Source: Novosphingobium olei (GTDB lineage Bacteria; Pseudomonadota; Alphaproteobacteria; Sphingomonadales; Sphingomonadaceae). Taken from it: a DNA stretch of 64,000 nt. The position numbers and the translations under genes were made by a program. The stretch covers positions 124,001 to 188,000 of the forward strand of contig NZ_JABBGM010000005.1 in the NCBI RefSeq assembly GCF_012927405.1, read 5' to 3'. Positions 24,058 to 32,990 of the stretch are shown piece by piece (the first letter of the stretch is position 1; every line of letters starts with the position of its first letter). The notes under the pieces are model-generated. The model saw only the letters and a program-made list of their open reading frames with translations, made no database searches and was not told the origin of the DNA.

Positions 24058-25401
24058 TCAGTCGGCCATCCACTTTTCCAGGTTCTGGTGGAAGTAGCGC
24101 ACGCGCCGTTCCTGGAACGCGAGGTAATCGCGCTTGTAGCCGCGCGAATGAAGACCGCGCTGCTGATGCTCCCAGACTGAGACGTCCTGGTCGATGCCCG
24201 GTCCCGCCGATACCTCGTGAACCTTGCCCTGGATGTGCGGGCCCGGCACCGAAACATCGACCCATTCGGACATCGACTGCGAATAGTAGCGCTCGGTCCC
24301 GGCCGGGAAGAGCGTCATGTACCACATGTCGAAGTAGCACTTTTCCGGGTCACTCTCGTGCGGCCGGGCGCGCAGCCAGATGTTGCCATCGGGCTTCAGG
24401 CTGAAGGAAAGGTTCGGGAAGATCGTGTAGTGCCAGTGATCGGTCAGCTGGTCGTCGTGGTAGGTGGAAAAGTCGAAGCCCTTCTCCTCGCCCTTCTCGC
24501 GCTTGGCCTTCTGCAGCGCCTTGCGGATTTCGCCCGTCTTGCCGCCGCGGAACTGGTCAGGGTCGAGCCCCCAGAATTCCAGCTCGTTGCGCAGCATCTC
24601 CAGCGTTTCGTTCTCGCCGCCGCGCAGCTGCTTGGTCGGCCCTGCCCCCGGCATGAACATGCGCGCGTGGCCTTCGGGGTAGAGGTCGAACTGGCAATAG
24701 CTGTGCGCGTATTCCATCACGAACTTGGTCTGCGGATGGACGAAGGGGACGTGGTAGCTTTCGTTGAAGTTGTCCTGCACCAGCTTCCAGTTGAAGTTGC
24801 CTTCGATCGTCACCCAGTGGGTGCGCACCATGCGATCCATCGGATAGGTATCGATCTGGTCGGCAATCGGCCCCATGAACTGGCGCAAGGGCGCCGCGTC
24901 ATTGTCCATGTTGATCCACACGAACCCTGCCCACAGCTCGCACTTGATCTCGACCATGTTGAGCTTGCCGCAGGGCGAGCCCTGCACGAAGTCCGCCTCG
25001 TCGGGCACGACCTTCAGCTTGCCCGCAAGATCATAAGCCCAGCCGTGATAGGGACAGAGCAGCCGCTTGGCATTGCCCTGCGCTCCCGAGACGACCGGCA
25101 TCCCGCGATGCTGGCACACGTTGTAGAAAGCGCGCACATGGCCATCGTCGCCCCGCACGCAGACGATCGTTTCGGGTCCGAAGTCCGCCGTAAGCCAGTC
25201 GCCGGTGTTGGGGATCTGCGCCTGAGTCCCCGCGATCTGCCAGGTGCGGGTCCACACCTTGTCCCATTCGCGATCCGCCCATTCCTTGGAGAAATAGCGG
25301 TCCGGGGTGATTGGCGCGTTGCCGAGCGGCGGGTCGGCCAGTTTCGAGATGTCGGCCAGGGACTTGGCACGGGCGCGGGGTAGATCGGTGGAAGCGGTCA
25401 T
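24058..25401 (-). CDS. Rieske aromatic ring-hydroxylating oxygenase, alpha subunit
   Basis: This 447-residue oxygenase has an N-terminal Rieske [2Fe-2S] domain with C96-x-H98 and C116-x2-H119 and a C-terminal catalytic domain with the mononuclear iron ligands H217 and H222. The residue that bridges Rieske and iron sites in neighbouring subunits, normally Asp, is Glu here (E214 in NFNESYHVPFVH), as reported for carnitine oxygenase CntA. A GAGGAG ribosome site fixes the ATG at 25401. SnoaL-like genes lie upstream, and no ferredoxin or reductase gene is linked. The substrate is unknown. Confidence 0.9.
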   Translation of the reverse strand: MTASTDLPRARAKSLADISKLADPPLGNAPITPDRYFSKEWADREWDKVWTRTWQIAGTQAQIPNTGDWLTADFGPETIVCVRGDDGHVRAFYNVCQHRGMPVVSGAQGNAKRLLCPYHGWAYDLAGKLKVVPDEADFVQGSPCGKLNMVEIKCELWAGFVWINMDNDAAPLRQFMGPIADQIDTYPMDRMVRTHWVTIEGNFNWKLVQDNFNESYHVPFVHPQTKFVMEYAHSYCQFDLYPEGHARMFMPGAGPTKQLRGGENETLEMLRNELEFWGLDPDQFRGGKTGEIRKALQKAKREKGEEKGFDFSTYHDDQLTDHWHYTIFPNLSFSLKPDGNIWLRARPHESDPEKCYFDMWYMTLFPAGTERYYSQSMSEWVDVSVPGPHIQGKVHEVSAGPGIDQDVSVWEHQQRGLHSRGYKRDYLAFQERRVRYFHQNLEKWMAD

Positions 25402-25424
25402 GGCTTGTCTCCTCGAAGCTTGTC

Positions 25425-25964
25425 TCAAGCCCCCTCGAAATGGCGGTAGGATGGATCGGCGTGCCCCCGCTCGCCGAAGGCATGGGTGGGCATCGCTACG
25501 CGGTCCCACATGTCGGTAGATGGCGCGGTCGTGCTCCAATCGTAGACCGCGCCGCGATGAGCGATTCGCCACTCCCCGGCGCGCTTTTCGAACCGGTCGA
25601 GATAGCGCCCGGCCGCGACCATGAAGGTATCGCCCGCGCCATCGGCGCCCGGCAGGCAGTGATGCGCGATGAAGTAGGCCTCGCCCCGGGCGTTGTTTCC
25701 GTCGACTTCGACGAGGACGTTGCCGATCACGTGCTGGGTGCGCCGCATTCCGGCGAGCACCTCCATCACCCACGGCACGAAGTCGGCGGCGGTCCCCTTG
25801 AACATGCCATGATCGTCGGTGGCGTCCGGGTGGAACACGCTGCGGACCAGGTCGGCGTCGCAGCGATCTATCGCGCGGGCCAGCTTGTGCACCAGCTCGA
25901 CGCAGTCCTGCTTGTCCAGCAGGCGCGCGAGGCGGGAATCGAGAGCAAGGGTGTCGGAGCTCAT
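25425..25964 (-). CDS. SnoaL-like (NTF2 fold) protein
   Basis: This 179-residue NTF2-like protein has the pattern ELVHKLARAIDRCDADLVRSVFHPDATDDHG. The middle holds RRTQHVIGNVLVE and the end GRYLDRFEKRAGEWRIAHR. This is the same SnoaL_4-type family as the two genes just upstream. Length and fold resemble beta subunits of ring-hydroxylating dioxygenases, but the family also holds dehydratases. It lies 23 bases before a Rieske alpha subunit gene. Confidence 0.8.
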   Translation of the reverse strand: MSSDTLALDSRLARLLDKQDCVELVHKLARAIDRCDADLVRSVFHPDATDDHGMFKGTAADFVPWVMEVLAGMRRTQHVIGNVLVEVDGNNARGEAYFIAHHCLPGADGAGDTFMVAAGRYLDRFEKRAGEWRIAHRGAVYDWSTTAPSTDMWDRVAMPTHAFGERGHADPSYRHFEGA

Positions 25965-25968
25965 CGCG

Positions 25969-26478
25969 TCATTCTCCGGTATGGCTGGGATCGTGGGGGG
26001 CACGCTTGCCGCGTCGGGTCAGCCCTTCGTAGAGCGGGCCGTCCCAGCGTGCGGTGGAAGGTCCGTTGCGGCTCCAGTCGAGCACGTAGCGGCGGTGCAG
26101 CAACCGCCATTCGTCGCCACGGCGCTGCAGCCGGTCGAGATAGCGCCCGCCGACTTCCATCTCCTGCGGGCCATCGGGCGAATCCACTTCGTGCCACGCG
26201 CGGCAATAGGTTTCGGCGGTGGCCACGCCGTTCCCCATCTCGATCAGCATGTTGCCGAGAAAATGCTGCGTGCGGCGCATGCCCAGAAGCGCGGGGATCA
26301 CGCCGTCGAACCATTCCAGCGCGTCGATCTCGCCCTGCCCGTAATCGGCCTTCGCCCCCGGCCACCATACCGAGCGCAACACGTCGATATCGCAGCGATC
26401 GATGCCGCGGGCATAGCGGTTGAGGAGATCCATGATCGCAAGACGATCGGCGACCTGTTCAAGATGAACCTTGCTCAT
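25969..26478 (-). CDS. SnoaL-like (NTF2 fold) protein
   Basis: This 169-residue NTF2-like protein is paralogous to its neighbours. It shares the IMDLLNRYARGIDRCDIDVLRSVWWPGAKADYG pattern, the RRTQHFLGNMLIE strand and the GRYLDRLQRRGDEWRLLHRRYV strand. The start at 26478 overlaps the stop of the upstream paralogue by 4 bases (ATGA), and the next paralogue begins 5 bases downstream. The tight packing suggests fixed stoichiometry or a shared reaction sequence. Confidence 0.8.
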   Translation of the reverse strand: MSKVHLEQVADRLAIMDLLNRYARGIDRCDIDVLRSVWWPGAKADYGQGEIDALEWFDGVIPALLGMRRTQHFLGNMLIEMGNGVATAETYCRAWHEVDSPDGPQEMEVGGRYLDRLQRRGDEWRLLHRRYVLDWSRNGPSTARWDGPLYEGLTRRGKRAPHDPSHTGE

Positions 26479-26993
26479 CGGACGCGCATCTCCTCGCGGC
26501 GGCAGCTCAGGTCGTGCGGGCTGCGGGCGCCCCACGGCAGCATCATGGCTCCGCCTTCCAGATCGGCGGCGGGTTCGTTGCGGATCCAGTCGGCAAGTTC
26601 GGTGCGATGGGCGATCTTCCAGACACCCTGCCGCCGTTCGTACCGGTCGACGTATCGGCCAGCGACGAACAGGTCATATTCCGCGCCGTCGTCGCCCATG
26701 ATGCGGTGGTGCGCCTGGTAATAGACTTCGCCGAAGGCGAGGGTCTCGCTCTCGAAATCGATCCGCATCTGGCCGATCATGTGATGGTTGGCCTTGTGCG
26801 GGGCCAACACACCCTGGGCGAAGGCGACAAAGCCTTCGGCATCCCCTTGCCAGCCGGCGCCGTAGTCGGTGGTGGCATCGTCATGGAACACCGAGCGGTG
26901 CAACACCGGATCGAGCCGGTCCTGCGCGCGCATGTAGTCGCAGCTCAGGTCATAGATGGCCTGCCACGAAACGAGGCGGTCGAGCGGATCCAT
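26475..26993 (-). CDS. SnoaL-like (NTF2 fold) protein
   Basis: This 172-residue NTF2-like protein is the first of three tandem paralogues. It has SWQAIYDLSCDYMRAQDRLDPVLHRSVFHDDATTDYG at the N-terminus and GRYVDRYERRQGVWKIAHRTEL near the C-terminus. A GGAG ribosome site precedes the ATG at 26993, and the longer open frame upstream overlaps the Rieske gene. It begins 4 bases after a Rieske alpha subunit gene, so it may be its small partner subunit. Confidence 0.8.
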   Translation of the reverse strand: MDPLDRLVSWQAIYDLSCDYMRAQDRLDPVLHRSVFHDDATTDYGAGWQGDAEGFVAFAQGVLAPHKANHHMIGQMRIDFESETLAFGEVYYQAHHRIMGDDGAEYDLFVAGRYVDRYERRQGVWKIAHRTELADWIRNEPAADLEGGAMMLPWGARSPHDLSCRREEMRVR

Positions 26994-26997
26994 CCCG

Positions 26998-28377
26998 TCA
27001 CGCTCCTGCAAGGTAGGCATCGAGCGTCTGATGGAACTGGCGGATGCGCGCTTCCTGATAGTGGCCCAGCGTTTGGCCCCGCTTTTCCGAACCCTCGAAT
27101 CCGCGATACTGCATGGCGAGATTGTCGGTGTCCTGATCATAGACCGCGCCAAGGCCCGGATTCATGCCCGGCGCCTCGGCATAGGACTGGTCGACGCCCA
27201 CCCGCACGGGTTCGGGCGGATGGTCGAGCGGCGTGCCCGGCGGCACCAGCTTGAGGAACACGAGGTCGAACAGCGTGCGCGACGGGTCGTTGCCGATCGG
27301 CCGGAAGCGATAGATCATAGGCAGCGATACGCCCGGGAACAGGCACATGTTCGGGAAGAGGTGATACTCGATCGAATCGAGCATCTCGCTGTCGGAATAG
27401 GCATCAAGCGACACCCCGGTTTCGGCCGAGATCCTTTCGCGCAACCTCTCTGCCGCAAACGAGCGCGCGCTGCGGCCTTCAGGCACCTCGCCCGGCTCGA
27501 CGCGCATCTTGTCGTAGACGTCCTGCTGCGACTGCGGCTCGCGATAATGCGGGCTGGGCACGCCGATGGTGTGGACAAAGCGCGTCACATGGTCGCTGAA
27601 TAGGTCGTACTGCGCATTGGCATCGCCCGCCGTGGCCAGCCCTTGCGTATGCGTTTCGTAGACGTGGTAGGCTTCGAGAAAGGCCTCCTGCGCTGCCTTC
27701 CAGTTGCTCGGCAGCTCCTTCTGCAAATGCAGCGCGATGCGCCGGTCGGCCAGGTCCCAGCGCCCCGTGAAGTGGTCGGCCAAGGGGCCGAGCTGTTCTG
27801 CAAGCGGGCGCGCCTGCGAATCGAGGTTGACGAAGATGAACCCGCCCCAGGTTTCGACGCGGACTTGCGGCAGGCCGAATTCGTCGTCGGTCACGTGCGG
27901 GAAATCCCAGCGGCATGGGATGTTCGAGAGCTTGCCGTCGAGGGTCCAGCTCCAGCCGTGGAACGGGCAGCGCAGCTCGGCGGAATGGCCACTGGTATCG
28001 GATCGCTTGAGCTGCGTGCCGCGATGAAGGCAGGCGTTGCGGTAGGCGCGGATGGCGCCATCATCGCCGCGCACGATCAGGATCGACCACGGCCCGATGT
28101 CGTAGGTGATGTAGTCGCCGGCATCGGGCACGTGTTCCTCGCGCGCGGCCCACTGCCATGTCCGCGCCCACATCTGCGTGAATTCCCGCGCCATGAACTC
28201 GGGCGAAAGGTACCGGTCGTATTCGATGTCGGCGTCGCCGGCGAAGGTATAGGCTTCGGCGACCAGCGCGGGCGGAACGTCCTGCCCGTCGGACAGGATG
28301 ATATCGCGCGTGCTGGGCCCGGGGCACCGGGCTGTGCCCGGTTCCGGCGGGAGCGGCAGGCTGGTTTCGAGATTCAT
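26998..28377 (-). CDS. Rieske aromatic ring-hydroxylating oxygenase, alpha subunit
   Basis: This 459-residue Rieske oxygenase has C116-x-H118 and C137-x2-H140 for the [2Fe-2S] cluster and H238 and H243 for the mononuclear iron. The bridging position is Glu (E235 in EAFLEAYHVYETH), not the usual Asp. The ATG at 28377 is preferred over an upstream TTG. It follows the TonB receptor gene by 49 bases and precedes three SnoaL-like genes. It differs clearly in sequence from the other three Rieske proteins of this region, so it probably acts on a different step or substrate. Confidence 0.9.
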   Translation of the reverse strand: MNLETSLPLPPEPGTARCPGPSTRDIILSDGQDVPPALVAEAYTFAGDADIEYDRYLSPEFMAREFTQMWARTWQWAAREEHVPDAGDYITYDIGPWSILIVRGDDGAIRAYRNACLHRGTQLKRSDTSGHSAELRCPFHGWSWTLDGKLSNIPCRWDFPHVTDDEFGLPQVRVETWGGFIFVNLDSQARPLAEQLGPLADHFTGRWDLADRRIALHLQKELPSNWKAAQEAFLEAYHVYETHTQGLATAGDANAQYDLFSDHVTRFVHTIGVPSPHYREPQSQQDVYDKMRVEPGEVPEGRSARSFAAERLRERISAETGVSLDAYSDSEMLDSIEYHLFPNMCLFPGVSLPMIYRFRPIGNDPSRTLFDLVFLKLVPPGTPLDHPPEPVRVGVDQSYAEAPGMNPGLGAVYDQDTDNLAMQYRGFEGSEKRGQTLGHYQEARIRQFHQTLDAYLAGA

Positions 28378-28426
28378 CGCCAAGTTGGTCCTTGTCGCTC
28401 GTGTCTGCCCCTCCCCCGGTGGATCG

Positions 28427-30937
28427 TCAGTATCGGAAGGTCGCCTGCAGCCGGACGGTGCGCGGCATCGACCCGTACCCGATGATGTCGCCCAGCGTCG
28501 CGTTGTTGGTGCCGGTGCCCGCCCCCGTCAGCGGTGCGGTGCCGCCGCCGATGAAGTAGAACTTGTTGGTCAGGTTCTTGCCCAGCACAGCGAACTGCCA
28601 GCGGTCATCGGCCGATCCGATGTGGAAGCCGGCATCAAGCACGGCGTAGGCCTTCTGCCGGGTGTAGGGATCGCCGAAGCTCGAACCCAGGTACGAACTG
28701 GTCGTGCGGGTGTCGATATTGCCGCCGACCTTCAGCCCGTTGCCGACATCGGTCTCGTACGAAACGCCCGCCGTCGCGGTCCATTCGGGCGCCGCCGCGG
28801 TGGGAGCTCCAGACAGGTCCTGGCGCGGCTGGCCATCGGCCGTCCGCAGCGAACAGCCCGCAGCGATGCTCTGCCCCGACCAGCACGGCGCGATGAAGTT
28901 CTCGTACCGCGCGCGGTTGTAGTTGAGCGTGCCGTGGAGCGAGAGGCCCGGCACCTGGCGGGGCGCGTACTCCAGCTCCAGCTCGACGCCCTTCGACCGC
29001 GCAGCGCCCGCGTTGTAGGTGACGTAGGAGAAGACCTGCGCGTTGAAGTAGTCGATCTGCAGATCGGTATACTTGAAGTTGTAGAGTGTCAGGTTCGCCC
29101 GCAGTTGCCGGTCGAACAGGGTGGTCTTGATACCCGCTTCGAAGCCGCGTCCGCGCTCTGGATTGAACGCAAGGTCGCCCGAAGGATTGTTGGTCACCAG
29201 CGACGAGTTGATCGCGCTGTTCGAGAAGCCGCCCGACTTGTAGGCCGTCTTGTACGCGCCATAGAGCATGATGTCGCTCGTCGGCTTCCAGCTCAGCGTC
29301 ACGTCGGGGGACCAGTCGTCGAATGTCTGATTGCCATAGAGCGTGCCATTGGCGGCCGCGCTCTGCGGGCGGAAAATGCCGGTCAGCGCCGGGTTGACGT
29401 AAGGCTGGGTAAAGTAGCTCTTCTTGGTTTCATGCGTGTAGCGCACGCCGGCCGTTGCCTCCACGGTCGGCAGGATCTTCCAGATCGCCTGGCCATAAGC
29501 GGACAGCGTTTCACCGTCAGTCTGCGAATCCTTGGCATAGGCGACATACCGCATGCCATCGGGCGCCGCCGAATTCTCGATGTTGGCGAACAGGACCGCC
29601 TGGAAGAACTCGCGCTTGGTCTTCTGGTAAAGTCCGCCGACCATGACGTTGACCGGGGAATCGAATTTGGTCAGCGCGCGCAGTTCCTGGCTGAAAGCAT
29701 GGTACGTCGCGTTTTCGGTCGCCCAGACCCCGCCGCCCAGGAAGTCGCAGTCGCAGGCGAACTTGTTGTTGTTCCAGCTGTAGTTGGTGACCGAGTTGAG
29801 CGTCACGTTCTCGAGGTCGTAGTTGATCGTACCGGTGACCGCCCACGACTTGTACAGGTTGTAGAGCTCGCCATTGCTGCGCCCGTACGGCGTTGCCTGC
29901 GCAATGTCGGCCGGCATGTTGTTCTGGTAGAGGCGGAAGCCGCCGTCGCAGGGATAGGCCGGGTTAAGCGCGGTCGCCCCGGTGGGGCAGCGCACGGCCG
30001 AATAGTTCCAGCCGTTGCCCTCGGTCTCGTTGTACGAGCCCGACGCCTTCAGCGTCATCGTCAGACCGCCGCCGGGATCGTACTTCAGCGTGGCGCGGCC
30101 GATCAGCTCACGCTCCTGCGGCTGGTCCTTGGCCGCAGGCTGGGCGGTATGGGCGTTGGTCGTGCCGGTGGCGACGTCGAAGGTCGGGTAAGACTGTACG
30201 TTCGCGGCATTGCGGTAGAACCCGCCGAACATCTTCGAGCCGCGCACGGCCAGGCGAAGGCCGAGCGAATCGTTCAGCGGGGTCGAATAGATCGCCTCGC
30301 CGTAAAGCTGCCGGGCGTTGAGTTCGTAGCCGACGCGGGCAAGGATCTCGCGGTCCTTGCCCGGATCGGCGGTGGTCAGGCTGATCACGCCGGCAGTAGC
30401 GTTCTTGCCATAGAACAGCGCCTGCGGGCCTTTCAGGATTTCCACGCGGGCAAGGTCGAAGAAGCCTTCGTTGATGACCCGGCCCTGGCCGTAATAGACG
30501 CTGTCGACCACGATCGCGACTGACTGCTCGATGCCGATCGAGGTCGCGGACGAGCCGATGCCGCGCATGGTCAGCTGCGCGCCCGCACCGTTCGAGGCAC
30601 GCGCGACGGTGAATTGCGGCGTGGCCGCGGCGATCTTTTCAAGGCTGGTCAGGTCGCGTGCCTGCACCGTTTCCGCGCTGATGGCCTGCACCGCGACCGG
30701 AATGGTCTGAACGCTCTCGCTGCGGCGGCGTGCCGTCACGATGATGTCCTGCACGCCGACTGGTGCGCTGGCGGAAGCCTCCGCACCGGACTGGGGCGCG
30801 GTCTGGGAAGCGGCCTGATCATCGGCGGCGAGCGCCGGTGCTGAGATCGCGAATGCCCCCAGGCCGAGCGCGGCAATTGTGGCGCTGCGCGCGGTTGTCG
30901 TCAGGAATGTGAGTCGCGCAAGATCCGAGTGCCGCAT
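28427..30937 (-). CDS. TonB-dependent outer membrane receptor
   Basis: This 836-residue receptor has a signal peptide ending ALA-ADDQ, a TonB-box-like DIIVTARRR segment, and a plug domain (about 60-190, with PVAVQAIS and VEILKGPQALFYGKNATAGVI). A long beta-barrel ends in the typical aromatic residue (TFRY). The ATG at 30937 follows an excellent AAGGAGGGG ribosome site. It is the first gene of a minus-strand catabolic operon and is divergent from a TetR regulator. In sphingomonads such receptors import hydrophobic or aromatic substrates, and the Rieske enzymes downstream make that likely here. Confidence 0.93.
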   Translation of the reverse strand: MRHSDLARLTFLTTTARSATIAALGLGAFAISAPALAADDQAASQTAPQSGAEASASAPVGVQDIIVTARRRSESVQTIPVAVQAISAETVQARDLTSLEKIAAATPQFTVARASNGAGAQLTMRGIGSSATSIGIEQSVAIVVDSVYYGQGRVINEGFFDLARVEILKGPQALFYGKNATAGVISLTTADPGKDREILARVGYELNARQLYGEAIYSTPLNDSLGLRLAVRGSKMFGGFYRNAANVQSYPTFDVATGTTNAHTAQPAAKDQPQERELIGRATLKYDPGGGLTMTLKASGSYNETEGNGWNYSAVRCPTGATALNPAYPCDGGFRLYQNNMPADIAQATPYGRSNGELYNLYKSWAVTGTINYDLENVTLNSVTNYSWNNNKFACDCDFLGGGVWATENATYHAFSQELRALTKFDSPVNVMVGGLYQKTKREFFQAVLFANIENSAAPDGMRYVAYAKDSQTDGETLSAYGQAIWKILPTVEATAGVRYTHETKKSYFTQPYVNPALTGIFRPQSAAANGTLYGNQTFDDWSPDVTLSWKPTSDIMLYGAYKTAYKSGGFSNSAINSSLVTNNPSGDLAFNPERGRGFEAGIKTTLFDRQLRANLTLYNFKYTDLQIDYFNAQVFSYVTYNAGAARSKGVELELEYAPRQVPGLSLHGTLNYNRARYENFIAPCWSGQSIAAGCSLRTADGQPRQDLSGAPTAAAPEWTATAGVSYETDVGNGLKVGGNIDTRTTSSYLGSSFGDPYTRQKAYAVLDAGFHIGSADDRWQFAVLGKNLTNKFYFIGGGTAPLTGAGTGTNNATLGDIIGYGSMPRTVRLQATFRY

Positions 30938-31098
30938 GGGGCCTCCCCTCCTTCGTTTCACGCAGCCCGGTTCAGCCCGAGTCCGCCAACGTGATGCAGC
31001 GTATCAATTTTTGGACTCGGCACAATCCATTTATGCAGCGCGTACGCATTTTGATAGGAACTGGACATCCGCAGCAGGATCGTCGAAACGGGAAGTCC
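30938..31098. promoter_or_regulatory. Divergent promoter/operator region, TonB receptor and TetR
   Basis: ATGCAGCG occurs twice in direct orientation (30994-31001 and 31033-31040). The second copy runs into the palindrome GCGTACGC. TATCAA (31002-31007) and TTGATA (31051-31056) form outer inverted 6-mers. These are candidate binding sites for the TetR protein encoded at 31099. Confidence 0.4.
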
Positions 31099-31878
31099 AT
31101 GCCGAAGGCCGCACGCCCCCTTGCACCGGCTCCCGATGTCGCGCCGCGCGATCTGCTCGATGCGCATCCGGACAAGCCGCTGCTTTACGTCAGCCCGCTC
31201 ATCCTCGAGCGGCGGCGGCGGCTGCTGCGCGAAGCCCGGCAAATGATTGCCGATGGCGGCATCGAGAATTTCAGCGTCCGCGAGCTGTGCCGCCGCGCGG
31301 AAGTTGCGCAGCGTACGCTCTATAATGCCTTCCACACCAAGGATCGCGTGATCGCGCTGGCCATCCGCGAAGCGTACGACGCCTATAACGACCACGTGCG
31401 TTATCGCACCGAACCGCACACGCTTGACGGGATGCTCGACCGCACGATCGCGATCAACCGCCGCAACTTCCGCGTGCGCAATTACACCCGCGCTGTCGTT
31501 GCCATCTATTTTGCGCCCGGCACCCCGCGCGATGTCTGGGAAACGCTGCGCGACATGTCGGTCGGCTGGGTGACCGGCTGGGTCGAAGCACTGAAGGCAC
31601 GCGGCGACCTGCAGCCTTGGGTCAGCGCCGAACACTTCGCCACGACCATGGCCAATCTGCAGTACGCGACGATCAACAACTGGACGCTCGGCCGCCTATC
31701 CGATGTGGAATACCTGCCCCACCTGATCGAACGGATGCTGCTCCTGCTGATCGGGGCGGTGCGCGGTCAGGTGCGGGAGGAGGCCCGCACCCATCTGATC
31801 GAGATCAAGCGCACCGGCCAGATCCCCACCTACCCGCTGCCGACCTGGACACCGCCGGAGGGAACGGCGGCGTCCTGA
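31099..31878 (+). CDS. TetR-family transcriptional regulator
   Basis: This 259-residue TetR protein has an N-terminal HTH (about 38-85: EARQMIADGGIENFSVRELCRRAEVAQRTLYNAFHTKD) and a helical ligand domain. It is strikingly similar to the regulator at 32991 along most of its length, including AIYFAPGT-RDV and LQYATIN. The ATG at 31099 follows GGAAG; the longer upstream frame overlaps the operator region. It is divergent from the TonB receptor operon, which it most likely controls. Confidence 0.88.
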   Translation: MPKAARPLAPAPDVAPRDLLDAHPDKPLLYVSPLILERRRRLLREARQMIADGGIENFSVRELCRRAEVAQRTLYNAFHTKDRVIALAIREAYDAYNDHVRYRTEPHTLDGMLDRTIAINRRNFRVRNYTRAVVAIYFAPGTPRDVWETLRDMSVGWVTGWVEALKARGDLQPWVSAEHFATTMANLQYATINNWTLGRLSDVEYLPHLIERMLLLLIGAVRGQVREEARTHLIEIKRTGQIPTYPLPTWTPPEGTAAS

Positions 31879-31957
31879 CTTTGGTGGTTCAGCCCGCCGG
31901 CGGGCGCGGCGCATTGCTGTTGCGCCAGTCCTGCCGCTTGGCCCAATCGCCGAACGT

Positions 31958-32824
31958 CTACAGCTCGAGCGGAATGCGCCGCTGCATTTCCGCGACATCG
32001 ACCTCGAACGGCCTTGTCGGCGCCGTCACGTTGTATTCGTAGAACCTGCCGATCTGCTCGGCCGTTGCGTCCTGCTCTTCCTTGCTCATGGCATCGCCAT
32101 AGGCGTTGGCGAGAAGCCGCCCGAATTCGGCCGGACTGCAAGCATCGTAGCGGATCTCCCGCCCCAGCGCGTCCGACAGCGATTGCGCCAGCTGCGGAGG
32201 ACGGAGCCGTTCGGGCCCGCCGATGTTCATCCACGCGCCTTCCATGTCGGGCCGATCGAGCGAGTGGATCATGATCCGCGCCACGTCGTCGAGGCTGATC
32301 CAGTTGGCCTCGGTCTCAGGCGTGTGCGCGTAAACGAAGCGGCCCTCGTTGACGATGAACGGCCGCGCCCAGTTGGTGAGGAGGTTGTCCATGAACAGCA
32401 CCGAGCCGAACACCGTTGCCCCCACCCCGCTACGGAACAAGGCGTTGAGGCCCGCGGTATTGCCGACATAGGTATGAGCATCGCCCGGACGATCGGGAAT
32501 CCAGCTCGACGTGTTCCACACCACGCGATCGACCCCGGCGGCCTTGGCCGCGCGGCCGACGCTGCCGGCGATCGTCGCCCGGTCGGCGCGGGCACGCAAC
32601 GGGTGGGTGTGGAACACGGCGTCGGCACCATCGAACGCCGCGATCAGCGATGCTTCGTCATAGAGGTCGGCGGGCACCACCGTCACCGTGTCGGGCTGCT
32701 GTTCGCCATAGAAGGGATCGGGCGAGCGCGAGATCGCCTTCACCGCGAATCCCGCCTTCACCAGTTGCCGCACCTGCGCTCCGCCCTGGCGCCCACTGGC
32801 ACCGATCACCGCGACTGTCCGCAT
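31958..32824 (-). CDS. NmrA-like NAD(P)-binding protein
   Basis: This 288-residue atypical short-chain dehydrogenase starts with the Rossmann motif VIGASGRQGGAQV. It has the NmrA/HSCARG-type layout without a clear YxxxK catalytic pair. Such proteins are redox-sensing regulators or isoflavone-reductase-like enzymes. It is divergent from the second TetR gene and probably under its control. A role in reducing a pathway intermediate or sensing NADPH is possible but unproven. Confidence 0.82.
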   Translation of the reverse strand: MRTVAVIGASGRQGGAQVRQLVKAGFAVKAISRSPDPFYGEQQPDTVTVVPADLYDEASLIAAFDGADAVFHTHPLRARADRATIAGSVGRAAKAAGVDRVVWNTSSWIPDRPGDAHTYVGNTAGLNALFRSGVGATVFGSVLFMDNLLTNWARPFIVNEGRFVYAHTPETEANWISLDDVARIMIHSLDRPDMEGAWMNIGGPERLRPPQLAQSLSDALGREIRYDACSPAEFGRLLANAYGDAMSKEEQDATAEQIGRFYEYNVTAPTRPFEVDVAEMQRRIPLEL

Positions 32825-32990
32825 TGCCTGTCTCTCCCGAAGAATCGCGCCTGTCTGCGTCGATCAAAAGATAGTGCACGCGTTAGTTTTATGGCGCAAG
32901 CCCTTCGCCCCTTGCAAAGATCAGGGAATTGGCGAACAGCTTTGTCCTCTATGCGGGGGCCGCAACCACTCCGCGCTGCACCGGACGCTC

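Noticed and set aside
28298..30523. Long 741-codon open frame on the plus strand opposite the TonB receptor
   Set aside because: It is a shadow of the receptor gene; its composition is Arg/Val/Gly-rich with no family motif, while the minus-strand frame has signal peptide, plug and barrel.
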